Source: a virus. Taken from it: a stretch of 59,129 bases of DNA. The notes below the pieces were generated by a model. It made no database searches, was not told the origin of the DNA, and worked only from the letters and a program-made list of their open reading frames with translations. Positions 48,322-57,526 of this stretch are shown here, in pieces. The translations under genes and the position numbers were made by a program. The stretch is taken from positions 1 through 59,129 of the IMG/VR virus record IMGVR_UViG_3300035698_005503. One strand, written 5' to 3'. How positions within the stretch are numbered: position 1 is the first letter of the stretch; the number at the start of each line of letters is the position of its first letter.

Positions 48322-50105
48322 CAGTCTGCGTCTCCACGCTGTCTAGTTGCTATTGAATCTTTGTCATCAATTTGCTTCCCATTCACTTTCTCACCAGAAG
48401 CATCCAATTTAGGTGAACCACCCTCATCAGTAATACCCCTAGCAGATTCATTTCCTTCTGCCTGAGAATCTTTAATCCTGGCCAGTCTTTCTGCATGATC
48501 TGCCTTGGCCTTATCTGCTTCACCATCGGGATAGCCACGTAGTTTACTACCCAAAGTATTCCCAAGCAATCCATTCTCGATATCTTGTGAAAGGACATCA
48601 GGGTCAGTGACAACTGTTGCCATTTCATCAATGATTTTATAATAATTATCAAGTTCATCCTGTGTCTTGATGTGACCGAGCAAGATTTTAACTGCTTGCT
48701 TGACTAAGTCTTTTTGAGCTTCTTTACACGCAAGCCTTGGAACTTCGTCCAAAATCAATTTGGCTTCTTCAAGTCTTTCCTTACTTGATTTCACGTTATA
48801 TGTTGCTGGGTATTGTACAATATAATCCCCTGCTGTAACATCATATAGTCCCCAAAAGTAAACAAGTCTGCGTTCACCTGCTTCAAGGATAGAGGCAATA
48901 TAAGCTAGTCCAGCTTCCAAGCCCCTATCGTTATATTCCTTACTATCGGCAGATGCACGCTGTGGGTCCATATTGTATATGGCAAGATTGACAAGTTTTC
49001 TGATTTCATTTTCAATCTTACTCTGCTTGTCCATACTGATTTTAAGGGGTTCGGGAGAAGGATGGATAAACTTAGGTCTTTCCATATCCTTAGTGTATCT
49101 TCTTCCGTGCCTTGCGCCTACTGGTGCTTCTTTCAGTTTCGCAAGTTTTTCCTCTGCCTTACTACCAGCATCTGACCCATTACTTGCACCAGTTGATTCA
49201 GCTTCAAGATCGTACTCAGTTGATTTCAGGTACGCCAATTCAGCAATTGGATCAAATTGCTCAGTATAGAACGTAAAATTGTTACCGATAGCCGCCGCCA
49301 TATCGGATGAAGCAAGATTCAATAATGCTATTTGATGATCGGCAACATCAGTGAGTAAACTGCATGGAATTTCAAGAACAACAAACGGAATTGTTGTTAT
49401 TGGTAATACTGTATTTTTGTGTAATTCATCCACAAAGGGTTGGTTGTCAGCATCGAAGTATTGTATTGTTACTCCAGCTTCTTCTTTACGGACATACTTA
49501 TATACTGTTTGCGTGCCAATAACTAGACCCGAAACTGGATCTATTTCATCGACATCCTCAGTCAATAGTAAGAATAAATATTCCTTAGTTTTTGGATTTA
49601 CTTTCCATGATTTTATACTTTCGGCAGTATAGTGGTAGATGTATGGGTGCATCCCAACTGTATCGGCCTTAGTTGACCCATCAGCTATCTCATAATTGTC
49701 CACCCAAATGCCGACTTTACTGATAGATAATAGTTCAGGTAGGATAACCCCACCAATAAAAGCATTGAGAGAACGACTCTCAAGATCAACACCACCCTGC
49801 TGACCACCCATACAATTCTTTAATGATTCGGGCATACCCTCGCGTGTTATGTCTGCCATTCTGAGGAAAATAGAGTTTTTGACATCGACTATTGCGGCTT
49901 TTGCATAAGCAGGATTATATGTGACAGACTTTCTTCCATTAAAATCTTCTATTTCCTCTTTGTCCGTGAAGTGATGCAGATATTTCCCTATAAATCGTTT
50001 GCCACCCTCATAGACATAACGAAACTTAGTCCAATCAGAAATAGACTGAACATACTTGGGGTGTCTGATTTCGCTATAATCAGTTTTAATTTCGTCAGCC
50101 ATCAT
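48321..50105 (-). CDS. Portal protein (DUF4055-like)
   Basis: A 594-residue portal protein of the DUF4055-like group. TDYSEIRHPKYVQSISDWTK and FTDKEEIEDFNGRKSVTYNP open as in that group. Mid-sequence segments SISKVGIWVDNYEI and TIPFVVLEIPCSLLTDVADH are the wing/stem region. An acidic charged C-terminal tail (DEGGSPKLDASGEKVNGK) follows. Twelve copies would form the DNA channel at the capsid vertex. The start is an ATGATG pair overlapping the TerL stop (50105 or 50102). Intact length. Confidence 0.8.
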   Translation of the reverse strand: MMADEIKTDYSEIRHPKYVQSISDWTKFRYVYEGGKRFIGKYLHHFTDKEEIEDFNGRKSVTYNPAYAKAAIVDVKNSIFLRMADITREGMPESLKNCMGGQQGGVDLESRSLNAFIGGVILPELLSISKVGIWVDNYEIADGSTKADTVGMHPYIYHYTAESIKSWKVNPKTKEYLFLLLTEDVDEIDPVSGLVIGTQTVYKYVRKEEAGVTIQYFDADNQPFVDELHKNTVLPITTIPFVVLEIPCSLLTDVADHQIALLNLASSDMAAAIGNNFTFYTEQFDPIAELAYLKSTEYDLEAESTGASNGSDAGSKAEEKLAKLKEAPVGARHGRRYTKDMERPKFIHPSPEPLKISMDKQSKIENEIRKLVNLAIYNMDPQRASADSKEYNDRGLEAGLAYIASILEAGERRLVYFWGLYDVTAGDYIVQYPATYNVKSSKERLEEAKLILDEVPRLACKEAQKDLVKQAVKILLGHIKTQDELDNYYKIIDEMATVVTDPDVLSQDIENGLLGNTLGSKLRGYPDGEADKAKADHAERLARIKDSQAEGNESARGITDEGGSPKLDASGEKVNGKQIDDKDSIATRQRGDAD

Positions 50106-51796
50106 TGTCCCCTAACGAAGTCTTGGTTTCTAGATAATTTCACAGCGTGGACTAATGCAATCTCATTGTACACACGGCAATGCGCCAAATGATCCGGTTC
50201 ATTTTCTTTCTTCACGTAACTACCAAGCATATTACCGGTAATCGGGTCGCGCTTATATGATTTTATTAAGGCTGTCATATGCCTAGGATACTCTATCCCT
50301 AAGTCTTTAGGTAGTTTGATATCTCTTCTTCCAGGTTTGAAACGACCTAGTGCAATATCTAGCCAATATGTTCTATCAACTGTAACCGCAAACTCTTCAT
50401 CTTCATGTTCTTTTATCTGTTTACCATATCCTGACCGTTCATGAACATAGAATACTCTCTTTGCACGACCGCGTTGTCTTTGGCAAAGCTTATATGATTC
50501 TCTCTTCTCAGGGATAGCATCTACAACTAAATATATTGCATAATACTTTTGCATAAAATCATCAACGTCTTCAAAGTGATCAACAGTTCCAGTCCAAATT
50601 ACTCTTGGAAAGAACATTTCACTTAAATCAGCATCCGGTCTTGCTTTCGTATTGCGATACCATTCAACTATTTCCACATGTAATACATTGCCCACATCAA
50701 CACCTATTGTGGTCAGTCTACCTGTATTGCCTCGTTCTAACGTAGTGTAGTTACCTTTACATGCTTCTATATCAGCATGAGTAACTTTTGAACCCTTAGG
50801 AGTATATGTCGTACCTCGTTTATTGTTATGATATTCTTGAAGCAAATCTTCTGAGTGTTGTGCTTTCAGAAATGCAATAGCAAGGCGTCCTGGGTGACAA
50901 GCATCCATAGTCGAATATAGTTGGTTAATAGTAAAGCCCGAGTTAATTGATTCTCTAGTAGGTACCCATTTATACCCTAATTTATAGTACTCAGCCTTTT
51001 CCTCATGCTTAAGGATTCCGTGACATGATGGGCGAGGACAAATAATATACGAGCCCATAATCTTAAGGTCATCAGCCGAGTCCGCTGTAATGATAAGGCA
51101 ATTGTTTTCATCCTCAGTATGGTCAAGTTCTATGAACTTATTACAATGTGGACATCTAAAGAAGAAATGCTCTTGTGTAGAACTCTTAAAGTAGAAATTG
51201 ATTCCAATGCCTTCGATAGATGGTGTTGATAGTAAGAACGCTTGAGTAACATCTTGACCTGACATACGTTCTAGAGCTAACTCAATATTGACGTATACCA
51301 TTTCCTCAACTTCATCAAAAATCATTATAGGTGCAGGGTCAGACTTCAACTGTGTTCTTGACCTTGACCCACGTAAGAACAGATTAGCACTACCAGCCCT
51401 CTTATGCCCAACGTTCTTGACATCAGTAAAGAGCTTATTCAAATGTGGACTCATTTCTAATGCAGGGTCGAAACGAGATGTAGAAAAATCAGACGCTCCA
51501 GGATTCTTACTAGGCAATACATACAGTACAGAATACCCATTGATGTCCATATGAAAGAATGCTTTGTTAAGAGCAGACTCAGTAAATGACATCTGAGCGG
51601 CTTTCTGACCTACCTCAATAGGTGTATCACAGTCAGTTACACGAATAGACCACGGGTGTCTGTCATATCGGCATGGTCCAGGAATCGGAGGCCCCATGAT
51701 TCGATAATTCATAGCCCATTGTGTCGGTAAAGTTACAGCTTTACGCGACAGGCCAGCGGCTACTCTTTCTTTAAATTGTTGTCTAAGTGTCGGCAT
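50102..51796 (-). CDS. Large terminase subunit (GpA-like)
   Basis: The DNA packaging motor, 564 residues from the ATG at 51796; a longer frame to 51859 lies inside the amidase gene and is probably not used. It is a GpA/phage lambda-type terminase: PIEVGQKAAQMSFTESAL is a deviant Walker A region, PAPIMIFDEVEEM is the Walker B, and LLSTPSIEGIGINFYF is motif III (coupling). A zinc-finger-like FRCPHCNKFIEL and YIICPRPSCHGIL pair lies between. The nuclease part contains TTIGVDVGNVLHVEIVEW and YLVVDAIPEKRESYKL with the acidic residues. Full length. TerS candidate lies far upstream, at 57837. Confidence 0.85.
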   Translation of the reverse strand: MPTLRQQFKERVAAGLSRKAVTLPTQWAMNYRIMGPPIPGPCRYDRHPWSIRVTDCDTPIEVGQKAAQMSFTESALNKAFFHMDINGYSVLYVLPSKNPGASDFSTSRFDPALEMSPHLNKLFTDVKNVGHKRAGSANLFLRGSRSRTQLKSDPAPIMIFDEVEEMVYVNIELALERMSGQDVTQAFLLSTPSIEGIGINFYFKSSTQEHFFFRCPHCNKFIELDHTEDENNCLIITADSADDLKIMGSYIICPRPSCHGILKHEEKAEYYKLGYKWVPTRESINSGFTINQLYSTMDACHPGRLAIAFLKAQHSEDLLQEYHNNKRGTTYTPKGSKVTHADIEACKGNYTTLERGNTGRLTTIGVDVGNVLHVEIVEWYRNTKARPDADLSEMFFPRVIWTGTVDHFEDVDDFMQKYYAIYLVVDAIPEKRESYKLCQRQRGRAKRVFYVHERSGYGKQIKEHEDEEFAVTVDRTYWLDIALGRFKPGRRDIKLPKDLGIEYPRHMTALIKSYKRDPITGNMLGSYVKKENEPDHLAHCRVYNEIALVHAVKLSRNQDFVRGQ

Positions 51797-52289
51797 GTAA
51801 TATCTTAATTGATGGGCGAAATAATGGACTCCATGTAATATTCTCAGGGCTGAGAGCAAATCCCTTTACGTTATTAAATAATACTATGCCACCAGCCTTA
51901 AGGGCATTGAAAACGAACTCAGAGCATATTTGCTTATGATACGAAGAATCTTTCTTTGTCTTAGTTACGAAACCAAGAATATTACCCCAATCATATTTGT
52001 CACTTGCGTGTTTGATACAGTATTGTCTTATATACCCAATAGTTTTCTTGTCTGTAAATAATGAGAAACGATGTACAACTGTACCTGGATTATGTTTAAA
52101 GTCAAATGAATCAATAGATCTAATTCCACCGTTGAATAGTGGTTTGTGCCATGACTCCCAAATCTCAGAGTCACTGAGTTGCAAGGCTACATGACTGTAC
52201 TTGCTCCTAGTGAATAGGCGTATTAGCCTACTCGGGAGGGAAGTCCCGAGATAGGCTAACACACTAATTTGAAGTAATTCTTCGTTCAT
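51783..52289 (-). CDS. Permuted papain-like amidase (YiiX/NlpC-P60-like), candidate lysin
   Basis: A 168-residue protein of the permuted NlpC/P60 or YiiX type. The His (SKYSHVALQLSD, H33) comes before the Cys (HKQICSEFVFNALKAGG, C122), which is the circular permutation. The acidic residue of SEIWESW follows the His. No signal peptide. Such enzymes cleave peptide amide bonds; in a phage the target is likely cell-wall peptide, making this a lysin or tail-associated enzyme, though cytosolic protein substrates are possible. ATGA overlap with the lipoprotein gene upstream suggests a lysis pair. Its end overlaps the TerL start by 14 nt. Confidence 0.7.
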   Translation of the reverse strand: MNEELLQISVLAYLGTSLPSRLIRLFTRSKYSHVALQLSDSEIWESWHKPLFNGGIRSIDSFDFKHNPGTVVHRFSLFTDKKTIGYIRQYCIKHASDKYDWGNILGFVTKTKKDSSYHKQICSEFVFNALKAGGIVLFNNVKGFALSPENITWSPLFRPSIKILHADT

Positions 52290-53005
52290 TCAACAATGGG
52301 TTCCGGTTCAGGCTCAGGTTCCGGTTCAGGCTCAGGTTCCGGTTCCGGTTCAGGCTCGGGTGTAATGGTGCCACCAGTCGCCGTACTATCCTCACCTGGA
52401 GTCACCGTAGCATTTGTAATTGGCTTGGCAATACCTCCTGGAGCAATGGCTACAGCAGGTGCAATCACAGGTGCGATGGTATCGTCATCAGTAACCGTAC
52501 CTTTTGCCCCACCACTCTTAGCCTTTGATTCTCGTTGAGCCAGGTCACTTTCAGTACCCAGATTAGACTTAGCAATGTCGGCTATTCGCGTAGATGCGAG
52601 TGCCGCATCCAGTTCGCGAACCGATACTGTGCTGTTGCCGGCTTTAATCATGTCAGCAGTCAATCGAATCTTTGTAAGTCCGTCGGCACCATCAGCCGCA
52701 CCTGGAGTTTCAAGGAGTGGGTCGGTTTCACCTTCGGTAAGACTTATCATACCACCAGCTGATTTTCCTAGACCACTGTCATCGTGAACCATGCCGTCCG
52801 TAGACCCCTGCATAGAGATGCTATCAGCATTTGGAGCATAGAAAGTCGGATAGCCGCCGATCAGTACGATGCCCTTTTCCTCGATGACCTTTGCCATCGC
52901 TTGCTCGAAGGACAGGGGAGTCCTGCACCCCGACAATAGCATCATCGCGATCATCACCACGACGAGTAGTGCTGTTGCACCTAATGATTTTAGAAATGTG
53001 TTCAT
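52286..53005 (-). CDS. Lipoprotein with Glu-Pro repeat tail
   Basis: A 239-residue lipoprotein. The signal is MNTFLKSLGATALLVVVMIA, then MMLLSGC, giving a LSGC lipobox with Cys 27 as the anchor. The mature chain is acidic and low in hydrophobics, with a Pro/Ala-rich part (PVIAPAVAIAPGG), and ends in about nine Glu-Pro repeats. Phage lipoproteins of this kind can be outer-membrane spanins or superinfection exclusion factors; the EP tail resembles periplasm-spanning rods. It directly precedes the amidase gene, supporting a lysis-linked function. The start has AAGGAG. Confidence 0.7.
   Translation of the reverse strand: MNTFLKSLGATALLVVVMIAMMLLSGCRTPLSFEQAMAKVIEEKGIVLIGGYPTFYAPNADSISMQGSTDGMVHDDSGLGKSAGGMISLTEGETDPLLETPGAADGADGLTKIRLTADMIKAGNSTVSVRELDAALASTRIADIAKSNLGTESDLAQRESKAKSGGAKGTVTDDDTIAPVIAPAVAIAPGGIAKPITNATVTPGEDSTATGGTITPEPEPEPEPEPEPEPEPEPEPIVE
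52299..52358. repeat. GGTTCC/GGTTCAGGCTCA hexamer repeats (Glu-Pro tail)
   Basis: Imperfect tandem 6/12-bp units encode the Pro-Glu tail of the lipoprotein on the minus strand. Length variation would lengthen or shorten the rod-like tail. Confidence 0.8.
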
Positions 53006-53051
53006 GACATACTCCTTGTTTTGATTTAGGAAGTCGAACTGTTCGACAACC

Positions 53052-53183
53052 TTACTTCTTGCGGCGTGGAATGAGCTTCACACCCCAATTCACACAGCCT
53101 GTTTTGTCTTGGTTCGCGGCCCGAGCGGCGGCCTTCTTTGCAGAACGACGAGAGAGATGTCGTTTCCACCAGTTCATTCTCAT
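53052..53183 (-). CDS. Small highly basic protein (43 aa)
   Basis: Starts RMNWWKRHLSRRSAKKAA and ends KLIPRRKK, with almost one residue in three Lys or Arg. AAGGAGTCAGACA directly precedes the ATG at 53183, a clear ribosome site. A basic micro-protein in the late operon could bind nucleic acid (packaging) or membranes (lysis). The longer frame starting at 53249 lies in the neighbouring gene and is not needed. Confidence 0.6.
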   Translation of the reverse strand: MRMNWWKRHLSRRSAKKAAARAANQDKTGCVNWGVKLIPRRKK

Positions 53184-53197
53184 TGTCTGACTCCTTA

Positions 53198-54010
53198 TTA
53201 GTTGTACCGAAAATCCTCTTGATATGCCGCGCATATCTCGAAAAGCCACTTGCAGGTTTCTTTTCCGAGAATTTCACGATAATCCGGATTGACCCAAGTG
53301 ATCTTCTTCCGAACTTTGTGCAGGTCTTTGAACCCATACACAGTATCATCTTCCTGCGTGGCCTGTTCAACATTATCGAAATCATGCATGAACAGAGGGA
53401 GATCGAGGTACTCATAGGCCCGCCGCATTTCTTTGGCGGGGTCTTTGCACAGATCCTCATACCGGATGAACAGGCACTTGTCGGAAATCCCTTCCAGCTT
53501 CATTTGCTGGAGACGCTCCAATGCCAAGCCTACTGGAGGGCCGTTCAACCAAGCTTGAAGACGTTTCGGCGTAGTCGTTCCGGTCATCTTCATGTGATTA
53601 ACAATGCTCTGTGATCTTTCCGGATTTGCCCGAAATTGCTTTTCCATGGACGACATTATAGCACGGACATCCCGTACCATGCAGATGATTTTGGGATCAC
53701 CAAGGAAACTGTCATACCAAGCATGATGAATACCAATCCCGCGACTCTTGATGCAGATATGCTCTGCATCTCTCTTGACTGTATCAGCATATGCTGTCAG
53801 TCCTTCGCGACAAAAGGCAAGCCATGCGCGTTTCATTAGCTCGGCATCTTGTGCCTTGAACTCAGCACAATTAGTGTAATTGACGCGAGCGGCTATAAGT
53901 AGTTCCAAGGAACCGTCTGTAGGTGTCGCGGCAATCTGCGGGTTCTGTGCCAGTATGTTCTGAATCAGTGTAGAACCCGCCCGTGGCATAGATGAGTTAA
54001 AGAAAATCAT
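53198..54010 (-). CDS. Sulfotransferase 2 (Sulfotransfer_1/3-like)
   Basis: A 270-residue sulfotransferase. The 5'-phosphosulfate loop is FFNSSMPRAGSTLIQNIL (3-20), P-R-A-G-S-T being the P-x-S/A-G-S-T/S loop, and the 3'-phosphate site is IICMVRDVRAIMSSMEKQ (about 105-122). LFIRYEDLCKDPAKEMRRAYEYLDL is the later family pattern. It differs from the gene at 29639 in loop type and length. It would transfer sulfate from PAPS to a carbohydrate or Tyr/protein acceptor, perhaps a virion or fibre target because it sits next to fibre genes. Higher G/C than neighbours. ATGA overlap with the upstream gene. Confidence 0.85.
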   Translation of the reverse strand: MIFFNSSMPRAGSTLIQNILAQNPQIAATPTDGSLELLIAARVNYTNCAEFKAQDAELMKRAWLAFCREGLTAYADTVKRDAEHICIKSRGIGIHHAWYDSFLGDPKIICMVRDVRAIMSSMEKQFRANPERSQSIVNHMKMTGTTTPKRLQAWLNGPPVGLALERLQQMKLEGISDKCLFIRYEDLCKDPAKEMRRAYEYLDLPLFMHDFDNVEQATQEDDTVYGFKDLHKVRKKITWVNPDYREILGKETCKWLFEICAAYQEDFRYN

Positions 54011-54258
54011 GTTACGTCCTCAAGTATATCGGAAGGAACGGGCAGACCCGCGATTCCTTGTGAACGAACGAAACCATTGCATCTTGCCTTGACTCCACGA
54101 ATGCCGATCAGACGCACGCAGTTCGTGAAACGGTTAATGTAATCACCACCTGCGTTCTCCTTGTCAAATCTCTCATCAAGGAAGTCCTTGAAGTTCTGCT
54201 GAACGGTGGCGTTATCCGGTACTGTGACTGATCCAAGTTCTACGACTATAGCGGGCAT
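54007..54258 (-). CDS. Hypothetical protein next to sulfotransferase
   Basis: An 83-residue protein with an AAGGAG site. PAIVVELGSVTVPDNATVQQ opens, then FKDFLDERFDKENAGGDYIN, then CVRLIGIRGVKARCNGFVRS. Two Cys and a basic patch near the middle. No known domain. Located between fibre and sulfotransferase genes; it could be a fibre chaperone or virion factor, but there is no direct support. Confidence 0.55.
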   Translation of the reverse strand: MPAIVVELGSVTVPDNATVQQNFKDFLDERFDKENAGGDYINRFTNCVRLIGIRGVKARCNGFVRSQGIAGLPVPSDILEDVT

Positions 54259-54328
54259 GATTTAACTCCTTAATGCGATTTTGTTGAGTAGTGAGAACAT
54301 AAGACGCATCAGCTTAAGTCTCAATAGT

Positions 54329-56440
54329 CTATGCGAAAGTTAGTTCACTAAGATTGATCGTAGCTACAGAACGTGTCGTCGGAGTACCTGCGCCAGTTGT
54401 TCTCACTTGGACATTTATACAGTCATTTGCATCATCCGCGACAATCTGACATTCCATGTCACCAGCGGAATCATAAATCTCTGTGACAGTCTGTGCCTGT
54501 ACTGCGGTTGTCCCGCCATCATTAGATGCAACAAACTCAATTCTCCAACCTGCCTTGGCGGCAAGACCAGCCGTGGCTTGTGTCACAATAATTACGCCAG
54601 TAACAATTTGATCTGAAGCTAGCGTAAGTCTGTCTACAGCAACAGATGCAGGATCACCGCCACTAAGGCCAAGGCCATACCACGTATTCTGAACCATCGT
54701 TGCAACAGACCTACGAGTAATGTAAGTACCGTTCTGAGCATCACCCTGAGCCGCAAACTTACCAGATGCATGGATTCGAGCACCCCACTTATCATTCTTA
54801 ACTGCGTAACCAGAGAGAACTGAGTAGTGGCCAGTGTTTCCGAGGTTGTCCCTACCGGAAATATTACAATAATCACCGGAGTTCGTGTTGTTTCCTTGAC
54901 CGGAAATGTTGCAAAAATGCCCTGAGTTGGTATGATTGTAAGTACCGGAGATAGAACAAGAGTAGCCAGAATTCCCATAGTTAAAAGAACCAGAAAGTGT
55001 GCAGTAATTACCTTCGTTAGCTGCATTTGTCCGACCAGAAATCGAACAATGAGTACCAACATTACCTGCATGGCCTTGACCAGAGAGAACTGAGTAGTGG
55101 CCAGTGTTTCCGAGGTTGTCCCTACCGGAAATATTACAATAATCACCGGAGTTCGTGTTGTTTCTTTGACCGGAAATGTTGCAAAAATGCCCTGAGTTGG
55201 TATGATTGTAAGTACCGGAGATAGAACAGTGGTCACCTAGATTCCCATAGTTAAAAGAACCAGAAAGTGTGCAATAATCCCCTTCGTTAGCTACGATAAT
55301 CCAACCAGAAATCGAACAGAAAGAGCCAGAATTGTCGGTGTTGGCGGAACCTGAAATAAGGGTATGAGTACCAGAGTTGGAAGTGTTATTAACTCCTGAG
55401 ATATTGCTATAATTACCAGTATTTCCATAGTTACCTGCACCGGAAATTATGCAATGAGTACCTGAGTTCGTATGGTTACCTGCACCGGATATATTACAAT
55501 GAGTACCTGAGTTCGTATTGTGGCCTACACCAGCAATAATGGTGTGAGTTCCGGTATTTGTATGGTGCCCTGCACCAAAGATAGCGCAATGATGCCCAGA
55601 GTTGGAATAATGGCCCTCACCGCCAATGACGCAGTAGTACCCTGAATTGGAATAATTAGAATCACCGCCAATAATGCACTTGTGCCCACTATTGCCATAG
55701 TTATTATTACCAGTAAGTAGACAATAATTACCTGTGTTAGTATGATTATTAATACCAGCCGCATAAAATGTATGAGTACCGGCACCACCATTATTTTCTC
55801 CAGCAACTGCGCCAGAATTAACGCCAGCCGCTATATAAGCGGCATCGCTTCTTTCTGTACAAAGGTCTACTGCGTTCTCACCACGAGCATTACCAGCCGT
55901 CGCGCCTTCAAGAACGGCTTCAATGTCATAAGTTCCATCTGTCCCTTGAACAGTTCCACCAGGATTTCCTTGGATACCTTGGACACCCTTGGCTCCCTGT
56001 GCGGCTATGACGACCAAAGATGCATTATTGACTCCAGGAGTAGCCGCTCCGGAAACTCTCCGGAATCTTAACTTGACCGTGTAAGTACCAGCCGCCAGTG
56101 CGACAGTGGTACGGTGAACAAGACAACCAATCCCAGCATCAGAAACCCCGGACAAGTATTTTTGTGTCTCGGCATGATCAGTCCCGTCGATATTTATTGC
56201 TATAGCGATAGTTGATGGTACAGCACCTGCTTGAGTAGCTACCCCAAAAGAGCACGTAGCAATAATATTCACAGCTTCATCAAGTGTGATGGTTGTGGAG
56301 ACTCCAGCGACATCCTCAAGTGTCGCAGACGTTGTCCCGACAGGGGTCGCCATTTCCACAATAGCACTAGGCAATTCACCAGCTACAGCATCAGCACCAG
56401 CTAAGCCAGCAGGTCCAACAGTTACAGGACTGTATTTCAT
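54329..56440 (-). CDS. Repeat-rich tail fibre/adhesin-like protein
   Basis: A 703-residue protein. A Gly/Ala-rich N-terminus (VGPAGLAGADAVAGELPSAI) and a collagen-like VQGIQGNPGG near 155 lead to about 21 tandem 15-residue repeats (about 230-550) with consensus N-x-G-x-x-C-x-I-S-G, the strand pattern of a beta-solenoid or trimeric-adhesin stalk. Nearly every repeat keeps Cys or a substitute in the same slot. The end (GARIHASGKFAAQGDAQNGT and later beta stretches) may be the receptor-binding or trimerisation head. The best start is the ATG at 56440 behind GAGAG. Within the gene a 270-bp block is duplicated. Probably binds the host surface. Confidence 0.7.
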   Translation of the reverse strand: MKYSPVTVGPAGLAGADAVAGELPSAIVEMATPVGTTSATLEDVAGVSTTITLDEAVNIIATCSFGVATQAGAVPSTIAIAINIDGTDHAETQKYLSGVSDAGIGCLVHRTTVALAAGTYTVKLRFRRVSGAATPGVNNASLVVIAAQGAKGVQGIQGNPGGTVQGTDGTYDIEAVLEGATAGNARGENAVDLCTERSDAAYIAAGVNSGAVAGENNGGAGTHTFYAAGINNHTNTGNYCLLTGNNNYGNSGHKCIIGGDSNYSNSGYYCVIGGEGHYSNSGHHCAIFGAGHHTNTGTHTIIAGVGHNTNSGTHCNISGAGNHTNSGTHCIISGAGNYGNTGNYSNISGVNNTSNSGTHTLISGSANTDNSGSFCSISGWIIVANEGDYCTLSGSFNYGNLGDHCSISGTYNHTNSGHFCNISGQRNNTNSGDYCNISGRDNLGNTGHYSVLSGQGHAGNVGTHCSISGRTNAANEGNYCTLSGSFNYGNSGYSCSISGTYNHTNSGHFCNISGQGNNTNSGDYCNISGRDNLGNTGHYSVLSGYAVKNDKWGARIHASGKFAAQGDAQNGTYITRRSVATMVQNTWYGLGLSGGDPASVAVDRLTLASDQIVTGVIIVTQATAGLAAKAGWRIEFVASNDGGTTAVQAQTVTEIYDSAGDMECQIVADDANDCINVQVRTTGAGTPTTRSVATINLSELTFA
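54809..55348. repeat. 270-bp tandem duplication in fibre gene
   Basis: Bases 54809-55078 and 55079-55348 are nearly identical at many positions (first halves best matched), representing six 15-residue repeats duplicated as a block. The two copies differ at scattered codons, for example GWIIV against GRTNA at the block edge, indicating recent unequal recombination. Confidence 0.85.
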
Positions 56441-56455
56441 CAATAAATCTCTCTT

Positions 56456-57523
56456 TTAGGGGACGAAGTTAACATGTGGCGGTTCTTGTTCCAGGCAGTA
56501 GTTAATGATTTCGTTCTTCCCTTGATACATGCACGGGAACTGACAGTGCATACGTGGAGTATGATTCTTAAAGAAGTCTACCTTCCTAGGTGACTCCCAT
56601 GCTTTAACGAAGTCGTAGTCATATTTTTGCAGATCGACTATCCGACCCATTGCATTATAGGCTAAAGTACAGCACGTGTATAAGCAACTATCAGCACCAA
56701 CATATGTTTGTAAATCTTTAGTGTGACAGGTATCATAGTCCTGACAACCATGAAACATATCACTTAGCCTATCGTTCATAAGATTAAAGACAGTGAAGCA
56801 ATCGTCACTCAGCTTCTCTGCTTGTCTAGCATCCGCAATAGCGGATGCTAACCAACCGTCAAAGTAATCCATGCCTTGAGGCGTAAATGCCGCAGAGATT
56901 CTAAAGTTATCGACACCAAGACCCTTAGCCAGTTGTGCCGCTTTCAGTATCTCACGATGATTCTCATAGCAAACGACGAAGCCTATGCCAAGAGTTGGTC
57001 CGTTTGCGGACCGACTTTCAATTAGTTTCCTAATATTTTGTATTACCTTCTCGAAGTCATCAGCCGACCGAATCATTTTATAAGTGTCACGTGTCCCTGC
57101 ATCCAAACTGATTCTGACCCAGGTGGCTTTATTCGCAAGTGTATATATGAGGCTGTCAGTTAATAGTGCACCATTAGATACAAGAGCCAGGTCACGCTTA
57201 CTAAAGATAATTTCATCAATGATTTCTTTAATATTCGGATGTGCAAGGGGTTCACCACCACCAGTAAGTTGAATAGCTTTTACGCCTTTAGGCAATGAAC
57301 TAATAAGATTCACTATACCTTCAATAGTAATTGAGTGCTTGCAATTAAACTCTGAGTTAGATAGGTACCCATTCATCCTGTAAGCACAGAATAGACATCT
57401 GTGATTACAGGCATTGGTAGGCACCAAGTGCAGGTGTACTGGCGGGATGGGTAAATTGAGTTTCAATTTACCCATCACACCTGGGTGGTGCAATACTTTT
57501 AATGGGCTATACTCAGGTCTCAT
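56456..57523 (-). CDS. Radical SAM enzyme with SPASM-like C-terminus
   Basis: A 355-residue radical SAM enzyme. The cluster motif is PTNACNHRCLFCAYRM (C39, C43, C46; C-x3-C-x2-C), and ITGGGEPL-type QLTGGGEPLAHPN near 87-99 is the AdoMet GGE motif. The barrel continues with VSNGALLTD and WVRISLDAGT. The C-terminal end has extra Cys (CQDYDTCHTK, SCLYTCCTLAYN, HCQFPCMYQGK), like a SPASM/twitch domain binding auxiliary clusters. Such enzymes modify peptides, tRNA or small molecules. It is third in the late operon, just upstream of the Cys-rich repeat fibre, so protein modification is a possible role, unproven. Confidence 0.85.
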   Translation of the reverse strand: MRPEYSPLKVLHHPGVMGKLKLNLPIPPVHLHLVPTNACNHRCLFCAYRMNGYLSNSEFNCKHSITIEGIVNLISSLPKGVKAIQLTGGGEPLAHPNIKEIIDEIIFSKRDLALVSNGALLTDSLIYTLANKATWVRISLDAGTRDTYKMIRSADDFEKVIQNIRKLIESRSANGPTLGIGFVVCYENHREILKAAQLAKGLGVDNFRISAAFTPQGMDYFDGWLASAIADARQAEKLSDDCFTVFNLMNDRLSDMFHGCQDYDTCHTKDLQTYVGADSCLYTCCTLAYNAMGRIVDLQKYDYDFVKAWESPRKVDFFKNHTPRMHCQFPCMYQGKNEIINYCLEQEPPHVNFVP

Positions 57524-57526
57524 GTG

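Noticed and set aside
54634-55236. 200-residue minus ORF in another frame of the fibre repeats
   Set aside because: Repeated because the underlying DNA is repeated; the fibre frame has meaningful 15-residue periodicity.
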